Assembly (NCBI GenBank): GCA_016213775.1
Contig: JACQZR010000059.1
Location: 1 to 36,634, forward strand
Direction of reading: 5' to 3'
Source of the DNA: Acidobacteriota bacterium
GTDB lineage: Bacteria > Acidobacteriota > Terriglobia > Bryobacterales > Bryobacteraceae
DNA length: 36,634 nucleotides
Within the stretch, counting starts at the first letter, position 1; every line of letters begins with the position of its first letter. Shown in pieces: positions 14,192-22,843 of this stretch. The translations under genes and the position numbers were made by a program. Under the pieces are notes generated by a model. The model was not told the origin of the DNA. It saw only the letters and a list, made by a program, of their open reading frames with translations, and searched no databases.

Positions 14192-15808
14192 ATGCTGCTT
14201 CCGTTTGTACTCCTGGCTGCGGCCTATGCGCAGGCTCAGGACGTTGCCGGTCCCCGGCTGCGCGCGCACGTCAAGTTCCTGGCCAGCGACCTGCTGGAGG
14301 GCCGCGGCGTCGGCACGCGCGGCGGCGACCTCGCTGTGGAATACCTGGCCGCCCAGGCCGCCTTACTCGGGCTCAAACCGGCGGGGGACGATGGCACCTT
14401 CTTCCAGCGAGTGCCGCTGGTGGGGGTCAACCCATCAGCCCAATCCACGCTCAGCATCAAGCCCGCGGCCGCGGCGATGACCCAGCGGCTGGTCTGGCTC
14501 AACGAGTTCGTCGGCACCACGCTTCAGCAGACCGAAGATGCCTCCATCGACGCAGAGGCCGTCTTTGTGGGGCATGGCATCTCGGCCGCTGAGTTCGGTT
14601 GGGACGACTACCAGGGCGTCAACGTCAGCGGCAAAGTGGTGGTGCTCTTCACCGGCGAACCACCCTCGGATGATCCGAACTTCTTTGGCGGCAAGGCGCT
14701 CACCTACTACGGCCGCTGGACCTACAAGTACGAGGAAGCCACGCGCCGCGGCGCCATTGCCTGCATCATCATTCACACGACTCCGACGGCGAGTTATGGC
14801 TGGGACGTGGTCCGCAGCTCATGGGGCCGCGAGGACATCGAGGTGGGCCGCGAGCAGGGCGCGCATGCACTCGCCTTTGCCGGATGGGTCACTTCCGAAG
14901 TGGGCGGCCGCATCTTCCGCGACATGAACAAGACCACCACCGAAGCCCTGCAAATGGCCGATACCAAGGGTTTTCATGGTATCCCACTGCCGCTCCGGTT
15001 TCAGGGTAAGTTCCCAGCCAAGGTGCGCAAGATCGAGTCGCGCAATGTGGTGGCGATCAGCCCGGGCAGCGATCCGATCAAGACTCACGAAGCCGTTGTC
15101 TTCTCGGCGCACTGGGACCACCTGGGGGTGGGCGGCGCCGTCAACGGCGATTCGATCTACAATGGCGCGGTCGACAACGCGACCGGCTGCGCGGTGGTGC
15201 TGGAACTGGCACGCGCCTGGCAGGCATTGAACCCGAAGCCGAGGCGATCGGCGATCTTCCTGTTCGTGACCGCCGAGGAGAGCGGGCTGCTCGGGTCAAG
15301 GTACTACGCAGACCATCCGTTTGTGGCCAACGGACGCACGGCGGTGAACCTCAACTTCGACAGCTTCTACCCCTTTGGGCGGACGCTGGATGTCGGCGTC
15401 AACGGCTCGGACCGGACTACGGTGTGGCCCATCGTTGAGGATGTGGCCAAGCGGTTCCGGCTGGCCATCCGGCCCGATCCTCATCCTGAGCGGGGCTCCT
15501 ACTACCGGTCGGACCACTTCGCGTTCGCGAGGGCCGGGGTGCCGGCATTCTCCATCAACATGGGCGTCGAGTTCGCCGGCAAGCCAAAGGGCTTTGGCGA
15601 GCGCGTGATGGCCGAGTACAACGAGAAGCACTACCATCAGCCCTCCGATCAGTACCCGGCGGAGGACAACTGGGACTACGCCGGGATGGTGGACATCACA
15701 CGGTTTGGCTTCACCATCGGACTGGAAGCGGCCAACAGTGAGAAGCTTCCCACGTGGCGCAAAGGCGACGAGTTTCTGTCCGCCCGCGAAAGGAGCGGCG
15801 TACGCTAA
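14192..15808 (+). CDS. Secreted M28-family zinc metallopeptidase with PA domain
   Basis: The 538-residue protein has a signal peptide (cut near YAQAQ), a PA-type insert (about 120-270) and an M28 catalytic domain. Zinc ligands and the catalytic base are in place: H307 in FSAHWDHLG, D328 in GAVDNATG, E362-E363 in TAEESGLLG, D390 in LNFDSF, and a late His in KHYHQPSDQ (about 478). These are co-catalytic di-zinc aminopeptidases acting outside the cytoplasm. It leads a three-gene unit: its TAA shares a base with the ATG of the alpha/beta hydrolase. Typical M28 plus PA size. Confidence 0.9.
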   Translation: MLLPFVLLAAAYAQAQDVAGPRLRAHVKFLASDLLEGRGVGTRGGDLAVEYLAAQAALLGLKPAGDDGTFFQRVPLVGVNPSAQSTLSIKPAAAAMTQRLVWLNEFVGTTLQQTEDASIDAEAVFVGHGISAAEFGWDDYQGVNVSGKVVVLFTGEPPSDDPNFFGGKALTYYGRWTYKYEEATRRGAIACIIIHTTPTASYGWDVVRSSWGREDIEVGREQGAHALAFAGWVTSEVGGRIFRDMNKTTTEALQMADTKGFHGIPLPLRFQGKFPAKVRKIESRNVVAISPGSDPIKTHEAVVFSAHWDHLGVGGAVNGDSIYNGAVDNATGCAVVLELARAWQALNPKPRRSAIFLFVTAEESGLLGSRYYADHPFVANGRTAVNLNFDSFYPFGRTLDVGVNGSDRTTVWPIVEDVAKRFRLAIRPDPHPERGSYYRSDHFAFARAGVPAFSINMGVEFAGKPKGFGERVMAEYNEKHYHQPSDQYPAEDNWDYAGMVDITRFGFTIGLEAANSEKLPTWRKGDEFLSARERSGVR

Positions 15809-16674
15809 TGGAACCGATCTCGCACTACTTCTTCTCGCACCGTCTGAGAATCCAGTTTTGGGATTGGGGCCAGGAGGGCAAGCCCTCGCTGGTGCTGGTC
15901 CACGGGGGGCTTGATCATGCCCGCAACTGGGACTGGGTGGCCCGCGACCTGCGCGAACATTTTCATGTTTACGCACTGGATCTGAGAGGGCACGGCAACA
16001 GCGCCTCCGCTCCCGGCGCGCTCTACACGGTGGCCGAACATGTGCTCGACCTCTCGGCGCTGCTCGACGTGATCAACGACTTCCCGGTGTACATCGTGGG
16101 CCATTCACTCGGTGGCATCATCACAATGGTCTACTCGGGCGTCTATCCGGAGCGGGTGAAGAAGGCCATCACGATTGAAGGGCTCGGCTTCCCACCGGGA
16201 CACAAGCTGCATGCGCCCGCAGCGGTGCGGCTGCGAGGCTGGATCGAGAAGGTGCGCGAGACGGAGAAGCGCGAGCCGCGAAGCTATCCGGACCTCGAAT
16301 CGGCGGTGGCCCGGATGAAGGAGGCCAACCCGCACCTGAAAGACGATGTAGCGCGGCACCTGACACTGCACGGGACCAACTGGCTTTCCGATGGATCGCT
16401 GCTCTGGAAGTTCGATAACTATGCACGGCTGTTTCCTCCTTTCGGTCAAGGTCTCGACGATCTCAAACAGATCATTGGCAACATCAGTTGCCCGGTCCAG
16501 ATCTTCTGGGGTCTGGAGAGCTGGGCGCCCGATCCGGAGAAAGACGGCCGGACCGAGACGCTGAAAGACTACCGCATGGTGCGAGTGGCCAATGCGGGCC
16601 ACTGGGTACACCATGATCAACTCGAACTGTTCCTGCGCGAGGCGCGGGCGTTCCTGCTGGAGGACAACACATGA
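15808..16674 (+). CDS. Alpha/beta-fold hydrolase
   Basis: The 288-residue protein has the oxyanion region LVHGGLDHARNW, the nucleophile elbow GHSLGG (Ser near residue 98), an acidic residue after beta-6 or beta-7 in the IFWGLESWAPD region, and the catalytic His in NAGHWVHHDQ near 272. It is a cytoplasmic serine hydrolase or esterase of the broad family; the substrate cannot be told. The start at 15808 is chosen because AAAGGAGCGG lies about ten bases before it and it overlaps the upstream stop; a longer reading from 15754 would sit inside the M28 gene. Its end overlaps the next start by four bases. Confidence 0.85.
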   Translation: MEPISHYFFSHRLRIQFWDWGQEGKPSLVLVHGGLDHARNWDWVARDLREHFHVYALDLRGHGNSASAPGALYTVAEHVLDLSALLDVINDFPVYIVGHSLGGIITMVYSGVYPERVKKAITIEGLGFPPGHKLHAPAAVRLRGWIEKVRETEKREPRSYPDLESAVARMKEANPHLKDDVARHLTLHGTNWLSDGSLLWKFDNYARLFPPFGQGLDDLKQIIGNISCPVQIFWGLESWAPDPEKDGRTETLKDYRMVRVANAGHWVHHDQLELFLREARAFLLEDNT

Positions 16675-17546
16675 CGACGCGTCGCGGGTTTGCCATCGCC
16701 GTTGCGGGCGCGGCGGCCTTCGGTCAACAACGTGCCGATGAGGCCTTTGAGCCGGAGGTCCGGCGGGTGCATGCGAGCGGTGGGCCGGCGGTCCATGTGG
16801 ACCAGGCGCACAACAACTTCCATACGATCAGCGGGCGGTACCGGCCGTTCGCCAAGGTGCTCGAAAAGGCGGGGTTTCAGCCCAAGGCCTTTGACCACAA
16901 GTTCAGCCGCGAGTCACTGGCCGGCGTGCGGACGCTGGTGATTGCCAACGCGCTGTCTGACCGCAACAAGAGCGACTGGACGCTGCCCACTCCGACGGCC
17001 TTCACGCTGGCAGAGGTGAGCGCTGCTCACGACTGGGTGGAGCGCGGCGGGCGGTTGCTGCTGATCGTCGACCACATGCCGTTTCCCGGCTGCAACGCGG
17101 ACCTGGGCAAGGCTTTCGGACTGACCTTTTCAAACGGCTATGCTCGCGATCCGGACTTCCAAGGGGCCATCGTTTTCTCGAAGGCCAAGGGTACTTTGAA
17201 GGACCACGCCATCACGCGGGGCATCGATGAAGTGGCCACGTTTACCGGGTCGGCATTCCGTGCGCCCGAGGGAGCGGACGCTATCCTCGTGTTCGGGCCA
17301 AAGTCCGAGTGCGCACTTGTGACCACGGCCGGCGAGATCCGGAAGGATACGCCTCGCGAGCCGGTGGGCGGCTGGTTACAGGGGGCCGTCCTCACCGTGG
17401 GCAAGGGCCGTGTCGCGGTGTTCGGCGAGGCGGCGATGTTCAGCGCGCAGACATCGGGCGGCGGCCAGCCGATGGGAATGAACTCGCCGCTGGCCAGTCA
17501 GAATGCTGCGTTCCTGGTGAACGTCATCGAGTGGTTGACGAGCTAG
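16671..17546 (+). CDS. DUF4350 domain protein with twin-arginine-like signal
   Basis: The 291-residue product starts TTRRGFAIAVAGAAAFGQQ, a likely Tat or Sec signal with two arginines. The body fits DUF4350: VHVDQAHNNFHTISGRYRP, LVIANALSD, DWVERGGRLLLIVDHMPFPG, and a late GKGRVAVFGEAAMFSAQ. This GATase-like fold is of unknown function; these proteins are often encoded beside secreted hydrolases. It ends the M28-hydrolase unit. Its last four bases overlap the 3' end of the converging homoserine dehydrogenase gene, so no separate terminator fits between them. Confidence 0.8.
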   Translation: MTTRRGFAIAVAGAAAFGQQRADEAFEPEVRRVHASGGPAVHVDQAHNNFHTISGRYRPFAKVLEKAGFQPKAFDHKFSRESLAGVRTLVIANALSDRNKSDWTLPTPTAFTLAEVSAAHDWVERGGRLLLIVDHMPFPGCNADLGKAFGLTFSNGYARDPDFQGAIVFSKAKGTLKDHAITRGIDEVATFTGSAFRAPEGADAILVFGPKSECALVTTAGEIRKDTPREPVGGWLQGAVLTVGKGRVAVFGEAAMFSAQTSGGGQPMGMNSPLASQNAAFLVNVIEWLTS

Positions 17547-18505
17547 ATTTGTCGAGCTATGCCGATCAGGTCTGAGAACAGGCCATACGCGGTCTCCTTC
17601 ACTCCGGGGTCGGTTTCGAGAATGCCCAGCGTGCCCATCAGATCCGTTTCGATGAGCAGCAGGCTGGAGGTTCCGCGGGCTGTAGCCAAGGGGTCGGCGG
17701 CATCGAGGACTTCGGCCCGTACCCGCATTTTAAGGCCGTTTGGGCCTTTCTGAGCGCGGTTGACGAGGCGTACCGTTTTGTTCTTTGACTGCAGCTCGGC
17801 CAGCTTCTCGGGGGTGAGGCGGCGGATGCCTTTGGTCTCGACATCGAGCGGCGTGACGCTGGCGCTCATGAGGACGTTGGCGAGGGCCGCGGTCTTGGCG
17901 GCGGCGTCCCAACCGTCGATGTCGAAGCCGGGATCGGCTTCCGTGATGCCAAGTTTGCGGGCCACGTCGATGCCATCATCGAGGGACTTGCCCTTGCTCA
18001 TCTCCTCAAGAATGACGTTGGTGGTGGAGTTGACTACGCCGTGAAAGCCTTTGACCTGGACGGCAGGCAGGGTGTCGCGAAGCAGGCTGAAGATGGGCGC
18101 TCCGTCCATGACGGTCGATTCGAACCTGAACTCGACTCCGGCTTGAATGGCTTCGTTCCGGAGAACCGAGTAGGCATGGGCGATGGGGCCCTTGTTGGCG
18201 GTGACGACGTGGAGGCGGCGGGCGAAGGCGGCGCGGATGTGCGAGATGGCCGGTTCGCCGGTGTTGGGGTTGAGCGGCGTGATCTCGAAGACGACTTCGG
18301 CCTCGGCGCGATCGAGGAACTCATCGATGCCGGCGGCGGCTGTACCGAACTCGGGTTCGATGGCGAGGCCGCGTGGGTTGTAAGCCGTGCCGTGATGCGC
18401 GGTGTGGATGGCCACGATACGGAACGGGTATTGTGCCTTCTTGTCCTGCAGCAGACGCGCGAATGCTTTTCCTACGTTGCCGTAGCCGATGAGTGCGAGG
18501 TTCAT
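17543..18505 (-). CDS. hom: Homoserine dehydrogenase, short form without ACT domain
   Basis: The 320-residue enzyme has an N-terminal Rossmann motif (IGYGNVGKAF), the nucleotide-side motif VVTANKGPIA, and the catalytic block GVVNSTTNVIL, then EADPGFDIDGWDAAAKTA with the catalytic Lys. It reduces aspartate semialdehyde to homoserine in the methionine, threonine and isoleucine route. The usual regulatory ACT domain is absent, so feedback control by threonine is not expected from this chain. It lies nine bases after the DUF4139 gene and is probably co-transcribed; no other threonine-pathway gene is nearby. Confidence 0.9.
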   Translation of the reverse strand: MNLALIGYGNVGKAFARLLQDKKAQYPFRIVAIHTAHHGTAYNPRGLAIEPEFGTAAAGIDEFLDRAEAEVVFEITPLNPNTGEPAISHIRAAFARRLHVVTANKGPIAHAYSVLRNEAIQAGVEFRFESTVMDGAPIFSLLRDTLPAVQVKGFHGVVNSTTNVILEEMSKGKSLDDGIDVARKLGITEADPGFDIDGWDAAAKTAALANVLMSASVTPLDVETKGIRRLTPEKLAELQSKNKTVRLVNRAQKGPNGLKMRVRAEVLDAADPLATARGTSSLLLIETDLMGTLGILETDPGVKETAYGLFSDLIGIARQI

Positions 18506-18514
18506 AGGTGATGG

Positions 18515-20512
18515 TTAGAAGGCGACCTTTTCGATCATCGCATTCAAGGCTTGCTGCTGGGAATCGCGCTGCTTGCGAAGCTGGCTCTGACGGTCGCGAA
18601 GCTGTGCGAGTTTCGATTCCTGGGCCGCGAGGTCAGTGGCGTATTTCTGGACCTGGGCCTGCTGGCCCGTGACACGGTTGAGGCTTTCCAGGTTGCGGCG
18701 GATGCGGTCCTGATCCTGGGCAAGCTCCTTGAGCTGGTTTTCCACGTCCTGCAGCTCGGCGGCTGTGGCTGCGATCCGCTCTTTCTGGGCGATGACGGCT
18801 TCGAGCTGGCGGCGGCCGTCGGCGCTGAGGTTCTTGTTCTGGGCGTAGGTGGCGATGATGTCTGGGGTCAGGCTGCCAATGCTGATCGTTTGATCGAAGA
18901 TGTACTCTTCCGAGAGCGGGAACTTCTCCACTTTGTTGGCGCCGAGCTTTACTTCGAAACGGTAGGCGGTGGTCGTGGTTTCCGCAGGCTTCTGATTGAG
19001 GAGCTTGTACTGGCTACGGATGGGATGTTCGATGATCAGCGTTTTGTCCTTTGCATCGATGTTGCGGACGGTAAAGGTGAGGGTTTCCTGGACGGCAGAC
19101 TTGGAGGTCATGACGCCGCGGCTGGCATGCAGCTCCCGCGTGAGCTCGCGCGAGGAGTCGATGGCGGTGGTGATGCGGGTGCCGAGGTCGACTCCGTAGC
19201 TGATGAGGCGCTTGTCGGTGGCTTTAAATGTTTCGACAAGTGCTTCGCCGGCGTAGGCTCCGCTGTCGTAGACCGTGATGGGGCCGCCATCGAGGGTCTT
19301 GCCAGTGTTGTTGGTGATCTCGGCGGCGTTCATCGGATTCTGCATGGAGCGGTCGGAGTAGATGAGGAGCTTGCGGGCGCCGATCTTCTGCTGGAGGAAG
19401 GGCAGCATGGCGGATTCGTTCTTCTTCACGGTGACAGGCGAGGAGAAGCTGTATTCGAAGAGGTCGCCGAGCTCGCGGCCGGCGGCGGTGGCTGCGACGG
19501 AGGATGCCATTTCATTTCGCCGGAAGGCGGCGGTCTGGTCGCTGATGGCGAGTTCCATAGCTTGGCGGGCGGGGCCGTAGCCCAATGCCAGTTTCTGTTG
19601 AGGCGGTGGGGCTACTGGTTTTGCCATGCTCGCTGCCTCCACATTTCCGCTGTAGACCGTCGGACCGAGTGCTTTGTCCTCAGCCAAGTCTCCCTCCGGA
19701 CGGGTGCGGTAGCGGGGCTCATATAGTTTGCTGATGAAGGAGATCGGACGGCCGGAGACCAGAGCGAGGCGGACGTTGGTCCAATCCTCTCCGGTCGTGT
19801 TGTCCACAATTGCCCAACCTTCGAGCGTGGCGGCGGCATCCTTGAGGATGAGGCGGTAGCTGGATTTCCAGGCGGGCATCGGGGTCATATAGCTTGCCGT
19901 GACCTGACGGGCGCGGGCATCGGTGGAGTCGATGTAGACACTGCGCTTGTCACGGGATCGGGCGACTGCCAGGGTGGCGAGGTAGTCCTTCATCTGACGC
20001 TCGAGCTCGGCGTCGGCGAGCTTGAGTGACGTGACGGCGGAAAGGTCGTAGGTGCGCATTTCGCCGGAATCGACGACGAGGACAACCAGCTCTTTTTCGA
20101 CTGACTTCTCACCCCAGGCGACGCGGCGCGATCCGAAGATGATGCCGGAGGCGTTTTCGCCGGCGACGGTGCGAATGGACAGACGTGCGCCTTTCAACTG
20201 ATCGAGGAAATCGGGCAGGGACTTGCCTTGGCCGATTTGAAACGGATAGTCGGCGAGACGCTTGTCGATGGGCTCGCTGGCGTCGTAGCGCAGGCCGGTG
20301 ATCTTCGCGCCGCTCTTGTCTTCCAGGGTCAGCGACTTGAGGACATCGTTCATGTCCGACGCCTTGAAATCGAGGCGGGCGGATTCGCCGCTGCGCAGTT
20401 CACCGGACCGTTCAAAAAAGCCGACACCATGCTTATAGAGGATGACGGTTTTAACGGGTAGCTCGGCGGCAAAGCTAAGGCTGGCCAATGCAAACAGACA
20501 TACTAATCTCAT
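18515..20512 (-). CDS. DUF4139-type secreted protein with C-terminal coiled coil
   Basis: The 665-residue protein has a signal peptide (cut near LSFAA), then ELPVKTVILYKHGVGFFERS, a pattern typical of this family. A middle part contains PMPAWKSSYRLIL and GWAIVDNTTGEDWTNVRLAL, the DUF4139 hallmark. The last 100 residues (about 560-655) are rich in E, Q, L, K and R heptads and form a coiled coil. The function is unknown; a periplasmic or cell-surface role is likely. A good Shine-Dalgarno (GGAGG, four bases before the ATG) fixes the start. It is followed after nine bases by hom. Confidence 0.82.
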   Translation of the reverse strand: MRLVCLFALASLSFAAELPVKTVILYKHGVGFFERSGELRSGESARLDFKASDMNDVLKSLTLEDKSGAKITGLRYDASEPIDKRLADYPFQIGQGKSLPDFLDQLKGARLSIRTVAGENASGIIFGSRRVAWGEKSVEKELVVLVVDSGEMRTYDLSAVTSLKLADAELERQMKDYLATLAVARSRDKRSVYIDSTDARARQVTASYMTPMPAWKSSYRLILKDAAATLEGWAIVDNTTGEDWTNVRLALVSGRPISFISKLYEPRYRTRPEGDLAEDKALGPTVYSGNVEAASMAKPVAPPPQQKLALGYGPARQAMELAISDQTAAFRRNEMASSVAATAAGRELGDLFEYSFSSPVTVKKNESAMLPFLQQKIGARKLLIYSDRSMQNPMNAAEITNNTGKTLDGGPITVYDSGAYAGEALVETFKATDKRLISYGVDLGTRITTAIDSSRELTRELHASRGVMTSKSAVQETLTFTVRNIDAKDKTLIIEHPIRSQYKLLNQKPAETTTTAYRFEVKLGANKVEKFPLSEEYIFDQTISIGSLTPDIIATYAQNKNLSADGRRQLEAVIAQKERIAATAAELQDVENQLKELAQDQDRIRRNLESLNRVTGQQAQVQKYATDLAAQESKLAQLRDRQSQLRKQRDSQQQALNAMIEKVAF

Positions 20513-20968
20513 AAAACCTCCGGACGCGGTAGCGTCACACCTCTATGATGCCGCTATTTGACGAGTCCTTTCGTATTTATTGACGCTCGAGGTCGTGAAA
20601 ATGGCGCTCGGCGTGGAGAACGGATTCGGCGCGGCGAACCTGGACGGGAAAAACGATTTCGGGAAGGATCCAGGAATCCGGCCGGTTGAGCATGGCAAGA
20701 GCGGCCTTGAGGCGAACGGAGTCGCGGGCGGTTTCACTGTCCATCAGTGCGGAAAGGTGCGGACCGCTTTGAGGGAGGCGTCTCGGAGGGCCTTGGCGAT
20801 TTTGCATCGGGAGCATCCATTTCCACAGCGACCTGGGCCTGAACAGGGCTCAGTGTGCTGGAAGAATTGGACCTCATAACGGTCGCAGATTACGCAGGTC
20901 CGTTCGCATCAGCTCTTGAACGGGAAAGCCAAGTAGTTGTGACGGTTTGCCGGCCAGACGACATAGCC
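20513..20968. other. Intergenic stretch of about 450 bases with weak coding hints
   Basis: No firm gene is visible. Minus-strand frame 20577-20816 could encode 79 residues (ending SVLHAERHFHDLERQ) of no known family. Another minus-strand frame around 20780-20900 gives a Cys-rich segment CVICDRYEVQFF and CSGPGRCGNGCSRCK without a start and closed by stops on both sides, so it is either a relic of a zinc-finger-like protein or chance. The plus strand can be read too, but its composition looks like an antisense shadow. Confidence 0.3.
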
Positions 20969-21682
20969 TCAGCGGAGAGGCGTGGTGGTGGATTCGAGGA
21001 TGTCTTGTTCGGGCGTGGGGAGGGCGGAGAGAAAGTCTAAGCCGGCGCGGGCTTCGGCTTCACGGATGGAGACGGTTTGTTGGGTGGCAGCGGGCTGGTT
21101 GGGGAGGATCACGGCATAGGCGGATTTTGTTTCGCCGCTGAGGGCGAGCACGATTTTATAGGTGGCGCAGGGGACGGCAATCTGGTTGGGGCCGATGTGC
21201 TGGACCTTGTCGCAATCGAAGAGAGTGCCAGTGAGGATGTACAGCGAGTCGCTTTGGGCGGCGAGTTTGCGGATGTCATTTTCGATTTTGCGCCAGGCGG
21301 ACATATTGAGTTCCGGTAGTTGAGGGACAGCGTTGGAGAGGTAGTAGGATTCGCGGAGGGCGTCGGGGGATGAGGCCAGGTCACGGGCTGGGACGAGGTG
21401 GCTGCGGTGGAAACCCGAGTTGCTGTAGTCAGCGTCAGTAGCAGATGAGGCGAACTCGGGGTCGCGGCGGAAGTGTTGGCGAGGGGCGGATGGGGCTTCG
21501 AGCATTTCGGGGGTGAGCTCGTAGGCGGTCCAGACGGGGACTCGGTGAGAGTTGCTGAGGCAGAGGGTGAAGGTGGAGCGGGTAGCGAGTTGTTTATCTG
21601 GGGCGGTGCAGGTGGGGAGACCGAAGCGGTTGGGCTGGGCGTTGAGGGTTTGGATTGCGAGGAAGAGGAGTGCGGTTACCAT
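20969..21682 (-). CDS. Secreted DNA/RNA non-specific endonuclease (NucA/EndoG type), left copy
   Basis: The 237-residue protein has a signal peptide (cut near QTLNAQ) and the beta-beta-alpha-Me nuclease domain. The catalytic motif, normally DRGH, reads HRSH (92-95, in SGFHRSHLVPARDL). The metal-binding Asn and Glu are N126 and E134 in LNMSAWRKIENDI, at the eight-residue spacing known from NucA. YYLSNAVPQL fits the family. It should cleave extracellular nucleic acid, if the replaced Asp and Gly of DRGH are tolerated. A near-identical gene lies in inverted orientation at 35960. The promoter holds two palindromes. The start is the only ATG that gives a signal peptide, and no Shine-Dalgarno is present. 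Confidence 0.85.
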   Translation of the reverse strand: MVTALLFLAIQTLNAQPNRFGLPTCTAPDKQLATRSTFTLCLSNSHRVPVWTAYELTPEMLEAPSAPRQHFRRDPEFASSATDADYSNSGFHRSHLVPARDLASSPDALRESYYLSNAVPQLPELNMSAWRKIENDIRKLAAQSDSLYILTGTLFDCDKVQHIGPNQIAVPCATYKIVLALSGETKSAYAVILPNQPAATQQTVSIREAEARAGLDFLSALPTPEQDILESTTTPLR

Positions 21683-21735
21683 ACATTAAATATATCGACT
21701 GTTTCAAACAGTTCTATAGTATGACTGAGTCAAAA
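21683..21735 (-). promoter_or_regulatory. Double-palindrome promoter of the left nuclease gene
   Basis: Read on the minus strand: TGACTCAGTCA (732-722 of 21 kb), 11 bases, the palindrome ACTGTTTGAAACAGT (21712-21698), then TATATT (21694-21689) ending six bases before the ATG. Both palindromes, their 11-base spacing and the AT-rich -10 region recur at the right nuclease copy. They are likely operators for a dimeric regulator. Confidence 0.6.
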
Positions 21736-21739
21736 ATAT

Positions 21740-21991
21740 CCAGTCGGCCAAGGCGGGCGATACCGCGAAGCGGTTTAGTTCATCGGCGAATACGGACTTG
21801 GCCACTGACGAACCCCTCACGACCGGCCCGTTGGGACCGGTCACCCCGATGGATGAGAATGGAGTACGGAAGACGCAAGGACGCAAAGAAGACGGTTTTG
21901 AGTTCAGCGCGACCATCCCGTGGTGCCAACAGCTTGTGCCTATTTTCGGAGCAACAGTAGATGAACACTGATAAGAGGCCGAGGATGAAAC
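21740..21991. other. Non-coding stretch with hairpins and a decayed dispersed repeat
   Basis: There is a hairpin ACCGC-GAA-GCGGT near 21769-21781. A second, GACCGGCCC-GTT-GGG-A-CCGGTC, lies at 21821-21842. From about 21868 the phrase AAGACGCAAGGACGCAAAG and, near 21960, GATGAACACTGATAAG are the inverted, decayed counterpart of the sequence at 3349-3420. No T-runs suggest terminators and no gene is supported. Confidence 0.4.
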
Positions 21992-22420
21992 ATGGATGAT
22001 TACCGTGCAGCGCTGAGTTCATTGCACGAATTAGCGAAGGGCTGTGCTGGTGGATTCGAGATCGTGCTGTTCGCGAGCCTGCATTGGCTGAGGGAGCATC
22101 CTGGTTTATCGGAGCAAACCATCGGTCCTGACCTCGTTTGTACGATGCGGCCGCATCGCGCAGGTTGACCCTGTCGGAATCCCGGAGTAGAAGCGTAGCA
22201 GCGGTACCTGGCGCGGCTCAATGGTGGCACGCGGAGCATCAACTCCTGCGACGCGACGACATCACCCGGCGCGCAGGCGACATCGCCGCGCTGCGCATGG
22301 ACGACGTCGACTCGCGGCATGGCAGACTCCGCGTTTGTGGCAAGGGCCGTCGTTCCTATCGCCCATGCCTTTTGCGCTCACTCCTCGCCGTGCCAACCCG
22401 TTTAGCTCGCCCAGTGTAGT
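21992..22420 (+). pseudogene. Decayed tyrosine recombinase (phage-integrase family)
   Basis: Two segments in different frames fit one recombinase. From ATG 21992 (GAGG seven bases upstream) the frame gives FASLHWLREHPGLSEQTI, typical of the N-terminal core-binding domain, and then stops at 22166. From about 22260 another frame gives RRAGDIAALRMDDVDSRHGR and LRVCGKGRRS, the catalytic-domain block around the RxGE-like region, before it decays. The catalytic His and Tyr segments are absent. It is a relic of an integrase and marks past mobility next to the arsenic operon. Confidence 0.6.
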
Positions 22421-22455
22421 TTCCACGGTTGAGCATTTCAGGGGCAAGTGCGGGC

Positions 22456-22490
22456 TTGACATTTTTCTGCATTTCGATAATAATAGAAAT
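22456..22490 (+). promoter_or_regulatory. ars operon promoter and likely ArsR operator
   Basis: TTGACA (22456-22461), a 17-base spacer and AATAAT (22479-22484) form a near-consensus promoter. Six bases later is the ATG of arsR, so the transcript should be leaderless. The -10 box sits inside the inverted repeat ATTTC-N10-GAAAT (22471-22490), the kind of site bound by ArsR dimers. Binding would block RNA polymerase directly. Confidence 0.7.
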
Positions 22491-22832
22491 ATGGAAATGA
22501 CGACGCAGGCCGAAGTCAGCCGTTGTGCCGACATGTTCGCCGCGATGGGAAGCGAGCCGCGATTGCGTATTCTGCGGCTCCTGCTGTCGGCCCATCCGGA
22601 CGGCATGGTAGTTGGCGAGATTGCCGGGGAGCTCGACATCACATCGAGCACTCTGTCCCATCATCTGGACAAGTTGAAGAACGAAGAGCTGGTCTGCGTG
22701 CGGCGTGAGGGGACGTTTCTGCGCTACTCGGCCAATACGATCGCACTGGAGCAACTGCTCGGATTCCTCTACGCCGAGTGCTGCACGCGCAACAAGGCTG
22801 TAGAGCCGAATAAAATTGTCTGCTGCAAATAG
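22491..22832 (+). CDS. arsR: ArsR-family arsenic-responsive repressor
   Basis: The 113-residue protein is a winged-helix ArsR/SmtB repressor: [16 protein letters not shown], then [19 protein letters not shown] (recognition helix) and [11 protein letters not shown] (wing). Cysteine pairs C97-C98 (ECCTRN) and C111-C112 (VCCK) near the C-terminus would bind As(III), as in the Acidithiobacillus-type ArsR rather than the ELCVCDL type. It should repress its own operon until arsenite binds. The start at 22491 is supported by the promoter six bases upstream; longer readings from 22221 run through the recombinase relic and are rejected. Confidence 0.92.
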   Translation: MEMTTQAEVSRCADMFAAMGSEPRLRILRLLLSAHPDGMVVGEIAGELDITSSTLSHHLDKLKNEELVCVRREGTFLRYSANTIALEQLLGFLYAECCTRNKAVEPNKIVCCK

Positions 22833-22843
22833 GAGAAGTACGA

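Larger units (their letters stand above)
20969..21755 (-). repeat. Left arm of an inverted gene duplication (nuclease plus promoter)
   Basis: The nuclease gene and about 70 bases upstream of it reappear in inverted orientation at about 35885-36628. Similarity runs from the C-terminus (ESTTTPLR against ESTATPLR) through the start codon and both palindromes to a CTTGGCCGA phrase upstream. The arms are about 14 kb apart. Confidence 0.85.

Noticed and set aside
18551-19726. 391-codon open frame opposite the DUF4139 gene
   Set aside because: It has Gly/Leu/Val-rich low-complexity composition, and the minus-strand protein has a signal peptide, a Shine-Dalgarno and a known domain.
22221-22490. N-terminal extension of arsR to 22221
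   Set aside because: The extra 90 residues are Arg/Ala/His-rich and lie in the recombinase relic in another frame. The promoter and operator directly before 22491 fix the short start.
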